Shown here: piece by piece, positions 15,898 through 24,138 of the stretch
How positions within the stretch are numbered: position 1 is the stretch's first letter
Layout: every line of letters begins with the position of its first letter
Assembly (NCBI RefSeq): GCF_011516835.1
Contig: NZ_WOTB01000003.1
Coordinates: 62,001-126,000 of the forward strand
Source: Acetobacter musti
Lineage (GTDB): Bacteria; Pseudomonadota; Alphaproteobacteria; Acetobacterales; Acetobacteraceae
Length of the DNA stretch: 64,000 nucleotides
Reading direction: 5' to 3'
Made by a program: the position numbers and the translations under genes
The notes under the pieces: model-generated
Told to the model about the DNA's origin: nothing
Seen by the model: only the letters and a program-made list of their open reading frames with translations
The model's database searches: none

Positions 15898-16455
15898 ATG
15901 AGCGCTTCGCGTGACGCGACAGCGAGCCCTTTCGCGCATCTCAACCGCCCCCGGGCCGAAGAGCCGGAAAAGGATGAGAACCCGGATGAAGGCGCCACGA
16001 CGGCGGAAGATCCGGACGATGACAAGCCGGAAGACGACAAAACCGGCAAGAAGGGCAAAAAAGCCAAAAAGGCCGATGACAGCGCTCCGGACGACGACGG
16101 CGATGACGACACCGATGCCGAAGACGAAAAAGACGAGGACAAGGCTTCGGCGCGCGCGCGTGAGCGCGGGCGCTGCGCTGCCATCTTCCGGTCAGCGGCA
16201 GCGGCGCGCAATCCGGCGGCTGCGGCTGAAATCGCGTTTGGCACCACGCTGACCCGGTCAGCGGCTGTCCGTCTGCTCAGCACGATGCCGGGAGCAGCCC
16301 CGGTGCAGGCTTCTGCTGAAAAAAGGGCGCCTGCACTTCGGGATCGCATGGCTGCGGAAGGCCGGCAGGCCGTCCCGGCCAATGGCGGCTCATCTGAGAC
16401 AACTCCGGGAGCGCGACTGGCGGCTTCGGCCAATGCACGGCGAGGAGGAAAATAA
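15898..16455 (+). CDS. Capsid scaffold-like acidic protein
   Basis: 185 residues. A long Asp/Glu/Lys-rich disordered region (about 15-80) is followed by an Ala/Arg-rich helical region, a composition typical of the Nu3-type scaffold domain that follows the C protease in lambda. The second of two close ATGs (15898) is chosen because GGAG lies eight bases upstream; the ATG at 15892 is too close. In lambda the scaffold is an internal start of gpC; here it is a separate gene. Confidence 0.65.
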   Translation: MSASRDATASPFAHLNRPRAEEPEKDENPDEGATTAEDPDDDKPEDDKTGKKGKKAKKADDSAPDDDGDDDTDAEDEKDEDKASARARERGRCAAIFRSAAAARNPAAAAEIAFGTTLTRSAAVRLLSTMPGAAPVQASAEKRAPALRDRMAAEGRQAVPANGGSSETTPGARLAASANARRGGK

Positions 16456-16856
16456 TGTCGGGCAGTAATTCCTACGGTTTCTATCCGTCAGCGCAGCAGA
16501 CCACGTTTGTCCCTGACCAGCTGATCGCCGGCAATCTCAAGCTCGTCACACAGGATGTGACGATCGGAGCCGGCCAGACCCTCCTTCGGGGTTCGGTCGT
16601 TGGAAAGGTGACGGCAACCGGTGCCTATATTCTCTGTGTCGCGACCGCCACTGATGGCAGCCAGGTTCCTGCCGGGGTGATGGTTGACGCGGTTACGACA
16701 GCGGCCGGCACGACCGGCGCCGGGTCGATCTATCGCCAGGGTGAGTTCAACTCAAACTACCTCACCTTCGACGCGAGCTGGACCGCTGCCACGCTCACTG
16801 CTGCAGCTCCCGCGCCGATCTACGTAAAGACGGCTCTCTCCAACACCATCGTCTGA
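16455..16856 (+). CDS. Head decoration protein, gpD-like
   Basis: 133 residues, beta-rich with no charged clusters. The pattern VTIGAGQTLLRGSVVGKVTATG, then AGVMVDAVTT, matches lambda gpD-type decoration proteins that trimerise on the capsid three-fold axes and stabilise the filled head. The start overlaps the previous stop (TAATG). Its position between scaffold and major capsid genes is as in lambda. Confidence 0.88.
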   Translation: MSGSNSYGFYPSAQQTTFVPDQLIAGNLKLVTQDVTIGAGQTLLRGSVVGKVTATGAYILCVATATDGSQVPAGVMVDAVTTAAGTTGAGSIYRQGEFNSNYLTFDASWTAATLTAAAPAPIYVKTALSNTIV

Positions 16857-16863
16857 GGCTCTC

Positions 16864-17973
16864 ATGTCAGGAACAACCACGCCCATGCAGGGCGAAATCG
16901 GAACGCTGGCGGCGGCACTCAGCGTTTATACAACAGCGGAGCTGGTCTATTTCGTCCGCAACCTGAAGCTGGCACAGACCTTCCTGCTGGATAACTTTTT
17001 CCCGAACATGGTTGAGTCGGATGCTCCGGAAGTCGCGATCGACGTCGATGTCGGTAAGCGGCGCATGGCACCGTTCTGCTCTCCCCTTGTAGAAGGGAAG
17101 CCGGTGGAAAGCCGGCGCTGGCAGACCAATCTGTTCAAGCCGGCCTATATCAAGGATTTTCGCAACCCTGATCTCCTGAAGCCTGTTCGCCGCAATATTG
17201 GCGAGCGCCTCATGGGTGAAATGTCGCCGCAGCAGCGCCTCGATGCCAATCTGGCCTGGGAAATGGCGGATCAGGTCGATATGATCAATCGCCGCCTCGA
17301 GTGGATGGCGGCGCAGGCTCTCGTGAACGGATCCGTTACCATCACGGGTGAGGGTTTTCCTGAGCCAATTCTTGTCGATTTCCAGCGCGATCCCGCGCTG
17401 ACAATCGCCCTGTCCGGCACGGCACAGTGGGGACAGACCGGAATCTATCCATCGGACTACCTGACGTCGTGGGCTTCAACGATGCTGCAAAAGTCCGGCG
17501 CAGCCCCGACAGACATCATCTTCACGAACAGCACATGGAATGCGTTCAAGAACGACATCAAGGTGCTGAACGCGGTCTGGATGGAGCGTTCCGGGGACAG
17601 TCAGGTCAATATGGGTGGCGCCATGCGACAGGGCGCGATCAACATGGGCCGATGGGGACAGTACCGTCTGTGGCTCTACAATGACTGGTATGTCGATCCG
17701 GGCACGGATGTCGAAGAGCCGATGATTCCGGACGGAACCGTCATCATGACGTCGCCTGATCTTGAAGGCACGCGGGCTTTCGGTCTGATTTTCGATCCGG
17801 AGTTCAGCTACCAGTCTCTGGCTTATGCGCCGAAACTCTGGTTCTCGAAAAACCCTGCAGCCATCAATCTCATGATGCAGTCAGCACCGATCGTTATCCC
17901 GTCGCGGGTCAACGCGTCATTTGCGGCGACGGCGTGTGCGCCTGCCGCAGCCATCCCTGCTCCGGCACTCTGA
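16864..17973 (+). CDS. Major capsid protein, lambda gpE family
   Basis: 369 residues, close to lambda gpE (341). Family features include the N-terminal VRNLKLAQTFLLDNFFPNMVES, the conserved VDVDVGKRRMAPFCSPL, and a C-terminal segment with a DPEFSYQSLAYAPKLW pattern. It forms the HK97-fold shell of the head. Family assignment is confident from overall pattern and gene order. Confidence 0.93.
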   Translation: MSGTTTPMQGEIGTLAAALSVYTTAELVYFVRNLKLAQTFLLDNFFPNMVESDAPEVAIDVDVGKRRMAPFCSPLVEGKPVESRRWQTNLFKPAYIKDFRNPDLLKPVRRNIGERLMGEMSPQQRLDANLAWEMADQVDMINRRLEWMAAQALVNGSVTITGEGFPEPILVDFQRDPALTIALSGTAQWGQTGIYPSDYLTSWASTMLQKSGAAPTDIIFTNSTWNAFKNDIKVLNAVWMERSGDSQVNMGGAMRQGAINMGRWGQYRLWLYNDWYVDPGTDVEEPMIPDGTVIMTSPDLEGTRAFGLIFDPEFSYQSLAYAPKLWFSKNPAAINLMMQSAPIVIPSRVNASFAATACAPAAAIPAPAL

Positions 17974-17980
17974 GGTGATC

Positions 17981-18274
17981 ATGGCAAATTCTGAAGAGAA
18001 AACCGTTCGCGTCGTCACGAAACGTCTCATTTACGATAAGGTTGACCCGGGGTTTCCGACTGCGCCGCGCCCTGTCGGCTCGCATCTAACTGTTCCGGAG
18101 AGCGTTGCTGCGTTCTGGGAAAGTCGGGGAATTGCGCGCCGCGCCGGTGACGCGGAAGTCGCTCCTGCCGTGGTGGCGGCCGGAGTGGATGGTGCGAAAA
18201 CAGCCCCTCCACCACCTGCTCCGCCAATGACACCGCCTCCCAAAACTGCGGGTAGTCCTGCCGTTCCGTCATGA
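17981..18274 (+). CDS. Small head-region protein with Pro-rich tail
   Basis: 97 residues. A short N-terminal domain (VRVVTKRLIYDKVDPGFPTAPRP) is followed by an Ala/Pro-rich C-terminus, probably disordered. It sits where lambda has gpFI, between capsid and FII genes, and overlaps the next gene by four bases. Similarity to gpFI is positional only. Confidence 0.6.
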   Translation: MANSEEKTVRVVTKRLIYDKVDPGFPTAPRPVGSHLTVPESVAAFWESRGIARRAGDAEVAPAVVAAGVDGAKTAPPPPAPPMTPPPKTAGSPAVPS

Positions 18275-18654
18275 CCGGCGCAGCCGGGCCGTTTGACTGG
18301 AGCGGTCTGGTGCTTGGCCCTTGTCAGAATGTCTTCGGTGAAAATGTCACATGGTATCACCGTCGCGCACCTGCCGGCGTAACCGTGCGCGGCATCTTTG
18401 ACGAAGGCTTTCAGGCCTATGACGCGATCGGCGGCGAAGACGGAATGGAACCTGTGCATCTGTCGAGCAGCCACCCGATCCTTGGAATCAGAATAGCCGA
18501 TTTTCCGTCTCTTCCCGTTCAGGGCGATCGGTTTCTAATCCGGGGCATACCGTATCGTGTTCAGGAGGTTAGGCCCGACAGTCACGGCGCCGCTTCACTC
18601 ATTCTCAATAAAGCGGACCGTGAAAATGGCTCTGTATCGTGCGCGTCTTCGTGA
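18271..18654 (+). CDS. Head-tail joining protein, gpFII-like
   Basis: 127 residues. The beta-rich pattern beginning FDEGFQAYD, with LGIRIADFPSLPVQGDRFLIRGIPYRVQEVRPDSHG, matches gpFII-type connectors, which complete the head and bind the tail. The middle region includes DGMEPVHLSSSHP. Position after gpFI and before the tail terminator supports the call. Confidence 0.78.
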   Translation: MTGAAGPFDWSGLVLGPCQNVFGENVTWYHRRAPAGVTVRGIFDEGFQAYDAIGGEDGMEPVHLSSSHPILGIRIADFPSLPVQGDRFLIRGIPYRVQEVRPDSHGAASLILNKADRENGSVSCASS

Positions 18655-19147
18655 ACTGGCAGCCGAAGCCCTCCTGAACAGCACGATTGCGGAAGACAGG
18701 GTTTTCACGGCGCGCAGCTGGCCGATTACGCCGGCAGATACACCCGCGATTTATCTGCAGATCCCTGACGATGAAATGACCAGCACCGGCCGGAACGCCG
18801 GGGATTTCGTCAGGGTGAGCGATCTGGCGATCCGCGGCGCCGTCTGTGGCGGAACGCCCGGAAAGTGTCAGCTTCTTCTGGAAGCCATGGCGGAGCAGAT
18901 AGAACTGTCGCTGATGTATTCGGTAGAATTCCAGAGCGCTCTGTCTCAGATTTCATATCTCAGGACGAACTTTGTCGTTTCCAGTGAAGCAGCGGAGCAT
19001 ATTGGTGAACTGCGGATGCTTGCTGGGCTGGAATATTTCGAGAGTTATCCGCCGATCGGTGCGCCACTCAGAGAAATCACCGGAAAAATAACTACTGAGG
19101 CCAGTCAGCACTTTGCCGGTCTGTCCGTGAAATTCCCAGAAAACTGA
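18626..19147 (+). CDS. Tail terminator, gpU-like
   Basis: 173 residues. The layout (ARLRELAAEALLNSTIAEDRVFTARSWPI, then TPAIYLQIPDDEM, then a helix with LLEAMAEQIE) resembles phage minor tail protein U/tail terminator proteins that cap the growing tail. ATG 18626 is chosen from two nearby options; it overlaps the preceding gene by 29 bp. Family assignment is moderate. Confidence 0.65.
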   Translation: MALYRARLRELAAEALLNSTIAEDRVFTARSWPITPADTPAIYLQIPDDEMTSTGRNAGDFVRVSDLAIRGAVCGGTPGKCQLLLEAMAEQIELSLMYSVEFQSALSQISYLRTNFVVSSEAAEHIGELRMLAGLEYFESYPPIGAPLREITGKITTEASQHFAGLSVKFPEN

Positions 19148-19155
19148 GGTCCATC

Positions 19156-19365
19156 ATGTTTGTGAAACCGGCAGATGGCCGCGCTGTGCGCTGGCCTGGC
19201 TCCATGCGCCTGCTCAGCAGTAACGGCGAGAACGTCCCGGATAATACCTTCTGGCGCCGCCGCCTGAAATTCGGGGATGTCGTGAAAGCCGAAGCACCAG
19301 CGACGGCCCAGCCTGTCGCAGATCATCCAACGGAACACGCGGTTGAGGAAGGTAGCGCGGCATGA
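19156..19365 (+). CDS. DUF2635-family tail protein (Mu gp38-like)
   Basis: 69 residues starting MFVKPADGRAVRWP, with the family signature VPDNTFWRRRLKFGDVV. DUF2635 proteins sit directly before the tail sheath gene in Mu-like and other contractile-tailed prophages, as here. They are not structurally resolved and their job is unknown. The C-terminus is Ala/Glu-rich and overlaps the sheath start by four bases. Confidence 0.8.
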   Translation: MFVKPADGRAVRWPGSMRLLSSNGENVPDNTFWRRRLKFGDVVKAEAPATAQPVADHPTEHAVEEGSAA

Positions 19366-20849
19366 GTGGTTCGATCACCGTTCCGGGCTATTCGGATACA
19401 AACCGGGTCCCGGGTTTTTACTTCTCGCTGGATAACTCAAAGGCCAACACAGCGACGGTCGCCCGTCGCGTCCTGATTATGGGACAGATGCTGACGGGGG
19501 GCGGCGTCGGGACAGCCGGTGTCGCAACAATCTCGGCGGGCTACTCGGACGCCGTCGCGAAATACGGGGCCGGATCTCAGTGTGCTCTGATGGTCCAGGC
19601 CTATCGCGCGATCGATACAACGGGTGAGCTTTGGGTTCTGCCTCTCGCGGATGATGCGGCTGCGGTCGCGGCAACAGGGGGCTTCACTATCTCCGGGGCC
19701 GCTACAGCCGCCGGCACCCTGTCGCTCTATATCGGCGATGCGCTCGTCTCCGTCGGTGTGTCGTCAGGCGACACCGCAGCCATAGTCGTTGCGTCAGCAG
19801 TAACCGCCATCAACAGTGTCTCCGGACTGCCGGTTACGGCGACGGCCGGGACAGCCAGTAACGTCGTCCTGACCGCCCGCAACAAGGGGATGGCCGGGAA
19901 TGATATGCTGCTCGGTATTTCCCTTCTTGGAACATCCGGAGGCCAGTCGATCCCGGCAGGCCTTACGGTTATCGCGAACGCATTTTCAGGCGGCACGACC
20001 AATCCGACCACGATCGCCGAGGTTCTGGATAATCAGGGCGAGCGAATTTATGACCTAGTTCTGCATCCGTATTCCGACACAGGTTCGCTTACGGCTCTGA
20101 AAGAATGGCTGTCGACTTCGACTGGTCGATGGGCGCCCATGGTGCAGCTCTACGGCCATGCGATCACGGCTTATCGTGGCGCGTTCGGACAGGCGACGGC
20201 TTTCGGGGCAGCGCTCAATGATGAGCATGCCACGATCATGCCGATCTCCGACAGTCCGTCCTCACCCCTGATCTGGGCTGCGCAGATCGGCGCGCAGACG
20301 GCAATCAGCATGCGGACCAATCCTGCCCTGCCTGTGACCGGTCTCGCCCTGACAGTCATGCCGCCGACCGATGCCGGCCGGTTTATTCTCACCGAGCGGA
20401 ACAGCCTCCTCTGGGACGGTCTGTCGACCTTCACGGTCGATGACAGCGGGACGGTCAATATCGAGCGTCTGGTGACGACGTATCAGACGAACGCCGAAGG
20501 TCTGCCGGACAACAGCTATCTCGATATCGAGACGATGCTGACCGCTCAGGTCTGTATGCAGGATATGAGGACGTGGCTCGGCTCTCAGTTCGCCGGCTTT
20601 ATCCTCGTTGCGGACGGCACGAAAATCAGTGCCGGCATCAAGGCGACAACCGCTGCTCTCATCGGTAAATCCTGCGCATCACGCTATCGATATCAGTGCC
20701 AGCAGCTCTGGTGCCAGAACGCCGATGTTTTCTCGTCCGGACTTGTCGCCGTGAACAGTGGCAACGGCGTGGTCAAACTTCTCATGCCTTACGATTTCGC
20801 TAATCAGCTTCGCGTCATCGCCGGCGACGTTCAGTTCACAAAATCCTAA
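19362..20849 (+). CDS. Contractile tail sheath protein (Mu gpL-like)
   Basis: 495 residues, the size expected for Mu gpL (495). It begins with the sheath N-terminal pattern (TVPGYSDTNRVPGFYFSLDNSKA), has a variable domain (about residues 100-230), and the conserved C-terminal sheath domain with YRGAFGQATAFGAALNDEHATIMP and DWLG-type helices. It forms the contractile sheath around the tube, so the particle is a myovirus. The head genes are lambda-like, so the genome is a hybrid. Confidence 0.92.
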   Translation: MSGSITVPGYSDTNRVPGFYFSLDNSKANTATVARRVLIMGQMLTGGGVGTAGVATISAGYSDAVAKYGAGSQCALMVQAYRAIDTTGELWVLPLADDAAAVAATGGFTISGAATAAGTLSLYIGDALVSVGVSSGDTAAIVVASAVTAINSVSGLPVTATAGTASNVVLTARNKGMAGNDMLLGISLLGTSGGQSIPAGLTVIANAFSGGTTNPTTIAEVLDNQGERIYDLVLHPYSDTGSLTALKEWLSTSTGRWAPMVQLYGHAITAYRGAFGQATAFGAALNDEHATIMPISDSPSSPLIWAAQIGAQTAISMRTNPALPVTGLALTVMPPTDAGRFILTERNSLLWDGLSTFTVDDSGTVNIERLVTTYQTNAEGLPDNSYLDIETMLTAQVCMQDMRTWLGSQFAGFILVADGTKISAGIKATTAALIGKSCASRYRYQCQQLWCQNADVFSSGLVAVNSGNGVVKLLMPYDFANQLRVIAGDVQFTKS

Positions 20850-20858
20850 GGGGATAAG

Positions 20859-21242
20859 ATGTCCGGATCAGTCTACCGCGGTCCCCTTGGCGGAACCGCG
20901 ACGGCAACCATCAATGGCGTCGCCTGGAATGTTGTCGGTGAATGTCAGTACGGAGCAGCGGGCACTCAGAACGAAACCGCAAAGGGTCAGAGCGCCGTCG
21001 AAGGTTTTCTGACCATGCCTGTTCAGGGCTATATTCAGATGACCCTGCGCGATCGTCGCGACATTGATCCAATGTCGTTCCAGGGGGCGAGCGATCTGAC
21101 CATCATTGTCGAACAGGCAAACGGAAAGATCATTACTGCGGATGATGCCTGGCAGGTCGAGCAAATAGTCGTAAATACTCAGGAAGGTACATTCGAGCTG
21201 AAGGTCGAAAGTGACAGCGTCGTGGCGGATGTCGTGTCATGA
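20859..21242 (+). CDS. Tail tube protein (Mu gpM-like)
   Basis: 127 residues, beta-rich. GGTATATINGVAWNVVGECQYG, then GPVQGYIQMTLRDRRDIDPMSF-type strands fit the phage tail tube fold. It directly follows the sheath gene, as in Mu (gpM), P2 (FII) and related phages, and overlaps the next start (ATGA). Confidence 0.85.
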   Translation: MSGSVYRGPLGGTATATINGVAWNVVGECQYGAAGTQNETAKGQSAVEGFLTMPVQGYIQMTLRDRRDIDPMSFQGASDLTIIVEQANGKIITADDAWQVEQIVVNTQEGTFELKVESDSVVADVVS

Positions 21243-21910
21243 ACGAGCCGACTGATGCCGAGATTTTGCGGGTTACTGGCTTCCAGGAAGATGACGGAAG
21301 TGATGAACGCCGAAAGGACACGGCAAAGATAATTCTGAAAAATCCTGTCAATGGATATGAAGAAATCACACTGAAGGAGCCGACGGTCTATCAGACGCTT
21401 GAGGCGGCACGGGTTGTTGGCGCCCGTCCTACACTTGAAACTGTTTACAGTTCTCAGATCGAACTCGTTGCGAAAGTCTCTGGCTGCAGCACAGACTGCA
21501 TCCTGAAGCTGCCTTCCCGCCAGCTGGATCATGCGGTCGCGTGGGTCACCCGGTTCGAAGAGGAAAGCCGGCGCGATCCGATGCGGCCGGTCGATGAAAT
21601 TGCTCTGGATCTGTCACCTGAATACGAAATGACATTTCATCCGTCTCTAAAGGGCGGTGGCCGTGATTTCTCCCGGATGACGCTGCGTGAACCCCGGGTG
21701 GAAGAAAGGCTTCGGTACAAACAGGGAGAAGCGGCGGGTTCACCTGAAGCGGTGCTCCGGGCGGAAATCCGGCTCGTGGTTGACGTCAGCGAATGGCATC
21801 AGGCGGCCGTCCTGAGGATGCCGATCAGCAAATTCGCCCGCGCCGCGGACTACCTGACCGGTTTTTTTCTCGCTGGCCAGGCAACTGGGAATCTCTCCCC
21901 GCTGACCTGA
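21239..21910 (+). CDS. Tail assembly chaperone, short form, with duplicated domain
   Basis: 223 residues made of two similar Mu gp41-like units: the first with LKEPTVYQTLEAARVVGARPTLETVYSS and LKLPSRQLDHAVAWV, the second with LREPRVEERLRYKQGEAAGSPEAVLRAE and LRMPISKFARAADYL. Both pair a phage tail-chaperone beta segment with the closing helix. Translation in this frame stops at 21910. A -1 slip on the T7 run near its end gives a longer product that continues to 22050. It would chaperone the tape measure protein during tail assembly. Confidence 0.82.
   Translation: MNEPTDAEILRVTGFQEDDGSDERRKDTAKIILKNPVNGYEEITLKEPTVYQTLEAARVVGARPTLETVYSSQIELVAKVSGCSTDCILKLPSRQLDHAVAWVTRFEEESRRDPMRPVDEIALDLSPEYEMTFHPSLKGGGRDFSRMTLREPRVEERLRYKQGEAAGSPEAVLRAEIRLVVDVSEWHQAAVLRMPISKFARAADYLTGFFLAGQATGNLSPLT
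21861..21869 (+). other. -1 programmed ribosomal frameshift site
   Basis: Seven T residues at 21862-21868 follow GG; in the zero frame they read GGT TTT TTT CTC. Slipping both tRNAs back one base preserves TTT/TTT pairing and moves translation into the frame open to 22050, where the codons (TCT CGC TGG CCA...) give a WPGNWE-type chaperone extension. Tail chaperone genes of P2, lambda and Mu use the same device in the same place, immediately before the tape measure gene. Confidence 0.75.
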
Positions 21911-22050
21911 GCCAGTTCTACACCGGCTGGACCAGGTCAGAGCTTCTCGGCCTGACGGGATCAGAACTCATCCGGGCGGTCGAGGACGCCAATCGCATCA
22001 CCGCCGAACAGAAACGTCAGGCCGAGCGTGCGCGGTCAGCGCGACGTTAA
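21868..22050 (+). CDS. Frameshifted extension of the tail assembly chaperone
   Basis: This -1 frame segment encodes SRWPGNWESLPADLSQFYTGWT and an Arg/Glu-rich helix, ending just before the tape measure gene. It has no start signal of its own and is presumed to be made only as a fusion to the 21239 product by slippage at 21862-21868. The WP... then LTGSELIRAVEDA pattern resembles P2 E' and Mu gp42-type extensions, which contact the tape measure. Confidence 0.7.
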   Translation, partial: SRWPGNWESLPADLSQFYTGWTRSELLGLTGSELIRAVEDANRITAEQKRQAERARSARR

Positions 22051-22068
22051 GCAGAAACCAGGACATCA

Positions 22069-24132
22069 ATGGCGAACAGTGGCGTAAAAGTTACGATCAG
22101 CGCGGTCGATCGCGCGTCGTCGGCGCTGGAGCGGATCAACGCCCGGATCGCAGCCATTCAGGCTCCTGTCCGCCGGCTCCAGTCCGCTTTCGCACGCTTC
22201 GCCAATGTGACCGGACTGCGATATCTGCGGACCGGCATCGATTCTGTCAGCAGAAGTGCCGTTGGCACGTTCCGTTCACTGGGGCAGATCGTTCCGGTGC
22301 TTGGCTCGATCACCGGCGCCGCCAGTATCGCCGGCGTCTACCGTCTTGCGAGTGCCTGGGCAGAAATGGGCACGCAGCTGCGCACGACGGCCCGGTCCAT
22401 GGGCATGGCGCCTCAGCGCCTGATGGCCATGCAGAACGCCGCCCGGCTGTCCGGCGGATCCGCCGATGCCATGGCAGGCGCCCTGCAGGGACTGGCCAGC
22501 ACGCGCTGGGAAGCGATGCATGGCTTCGCGCCGGAGGCAGTGGTCCAGTTTCAGGCGCTCGGCGTGAGCCTCAGAGAGCTGCAGCAGCTCTCACCGGATG
22601 CATTGTTCGATCGCATTGCAAAGCGTCTGCGAGCCATCCGGGACCCGGCAGCGCGGACGATCGCCGCGACAAAGATCTTCGGTGGCGCTGCTCAGGGTCT
22701 GTTGCCGATCTTTCAGCAGACAGAACAGGCCTTTCAGGCGAATATCCGCGAGGCAGAGCGTCTCGGCCTGATGAATCAGAAAGGAGCTGATGCAGCCGCA
22801 AGGCTTCAGCAGGCACAGACAGGCCTGACTGAAGCCGTCGAGGGCTTCGGTTATTCCGTTGCGCAGTCTCTTGAACCGGTGATTACGCCGGTCATCGACC
22901 AGATGCGCGACTGGATCGCGGCGAACCGTGACTGGATTGCTCAGGATATTTCACGCTACGTCGGCCAGTTCATAACCTGGCTGCGAACAGGCGGATGGGA
23001 CACGATCAGGACCGACATCCGAGGTGTTTATGACGAAATTCTGCGAATCGTTGACGGGCTTGGCGGATGGCAGTCAGCTGGCCGTGATGCCCTGATCGCT
23101 ATCGGCGCAGTCTATGCTGCGCCTGTGCTTACCGGCGTGGCCTCTCTCGCCGGCGGTGTCCTCAGTGTCAGCGCCGCACTGATCCGGATGCGAACCAACG
23201 CCGAAGCCGCAACAGCGGCGGTCACCGCAATGAACACGGCCAGTTCAGGCGGCATTCTCGGGATGCTAGGTCGTACAGCCATCGCGGGAGCAGCTGGTTA
23301 CGCTGCCCACTCAGCTCTGAATGCTCTCGATCCGGGCGATCGTCTTGGAAGCTGGATCGACAGCCATTCAAACACGGCCTCGTTTGTCGATGATCTGTTC
23401 TCACGCATTGGCCTGGGCCGGTCCTATGCGGAACAGGCCCGCGTTCAGGCCGGCGTGCCCTATCGCCCGGGAATGCTGCTGCGCGATACGGGCGCCAGTC
23501 AGGGTCAGTATGGGATTTATTCCCGGGCTGTCGCCGACATCGAGGGCGCACGGTATAACCAGATGGGCGGTGCCGGCGGTCGTTATGCTGGCCGATATCA
23601 GATGAGTCCGGATGCCATCTCAGAGGCGGCCCGTTATCTTGGTGAAACAGCCCCCTCACAGCAGCAGTTTCTGGCAAATCCGGCCATGCAGGAGCGATAT
23701 TTCGAAGCCTATTCGGATCTCGCTTCCCGCTACATGTCTGTGCACAGCGCCCGATATCGCTCAGCATCGCCCGGCCAGAGGCTGGCTGCCCTTGGCTACG
23801 CTCACAATGAAGGAATGGGGGCAGCAGTTAACTGGCTGGAGCGTGGTCAGGTCCGTAGTGACGGCTTCGGCACACCCGGCACCCGATACTCGGACGCCGT
23901 TCTCTCCGGCCTGAATGCATCCGGGCCGGATCTCAGCGTCCCGTCCCGTGCATCAAGCGGTGATTCACTTGAGGATACCATCAACAATCTGCGTCTGAAG
24001 GTCGAAATCGACCATAAAAACGCGCCGCCTGGCACACGGGTAAGCGTCAGAAGCGCGTCACCGCAACTTGCGGTGCATACCACACAGCAGGTGCGGGCGA
24101 TGGATCCGCAGAATAGCGCAACCGGAAACTGA
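22069..24132 (+). CDS. Tail tape measure protein with a lytic-transglycosylase-like C-terminus
   Basis: 687 residues. Residues about 1-480 show the tape measure pattern: N-terminal helices with LERINARIAAIQAPV, the TP901/lambda-H-type MAGALQGLASTRW region and hydrophobic stretches at about 345-405. Residues about 495-620 (YSRAVADIEGARYNQMGGAGG, GRYAGRYQMSPDAI, AALGYAHNEG) look like a lysozyme-like hydrolase with a candidate catalytic Glu in DIEGARYN. Such a domain would locally cut peptidoglycan during DNA injection. The short C-terminal part is variable. Confidence 0.88.
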   Translation: MANSGVKVTISAVDRASSALERINARIAAIQAPVRRLQSAFARFANVTGLRYLRTGIDSVSRSAVGTFRSLGQIVPVLGSITGAASIAGVYRLASAWAEMGTQLRTTARSMGMAPQRLMAMQNAARLSGGSADAMAGALQGLASTRWEAMHGFAPEAVVQFQALGVSLRELQQLSPDALFDRIAKRLRAIRDPAARTIAATKIFGGAAQGLLPIFQQTEQAFQANIREAERLGLMNQKGADAAARLQQAQTGLTEAVEGFGYSVAQSLEPVITPVIDQMRDWIAANRDWIAQDISRYVGQFITWLRTGGWDTIRTDIRGVYDEILRIVDGLGGWQSAGRDALIAIGAVYAAPVLTGVASLAGGVLSVSAALIRMRTNAEAATAAVTAMNTASSGGILGMLGRTAIAGAAGYAAHSALNALDPGDRLGSWIDSHSNTASFVDDLFSRIGLGRSYAEQARVQAGVPYRPGMLLRDTGASQGQYGIYSRAVADIEGARYNQMGGAGGRYAGRYQMSPDAISEAARYLGETAPSQQQFLANPAMQERYFEAYSDLASRYMSVHSARYRSASPGQRLAALGYAHNEGMGAAVNWLERGQVRSDGFGTPGTRYSDAVLSGLNASGPDLSVPSRASSGDSLEDTINNLRLKVEIDHKNAPPGTRVSVRSASPQLAVHTTQQVRAMDPQNSATGN

Positions 24133-24138
24133 GCAGAC

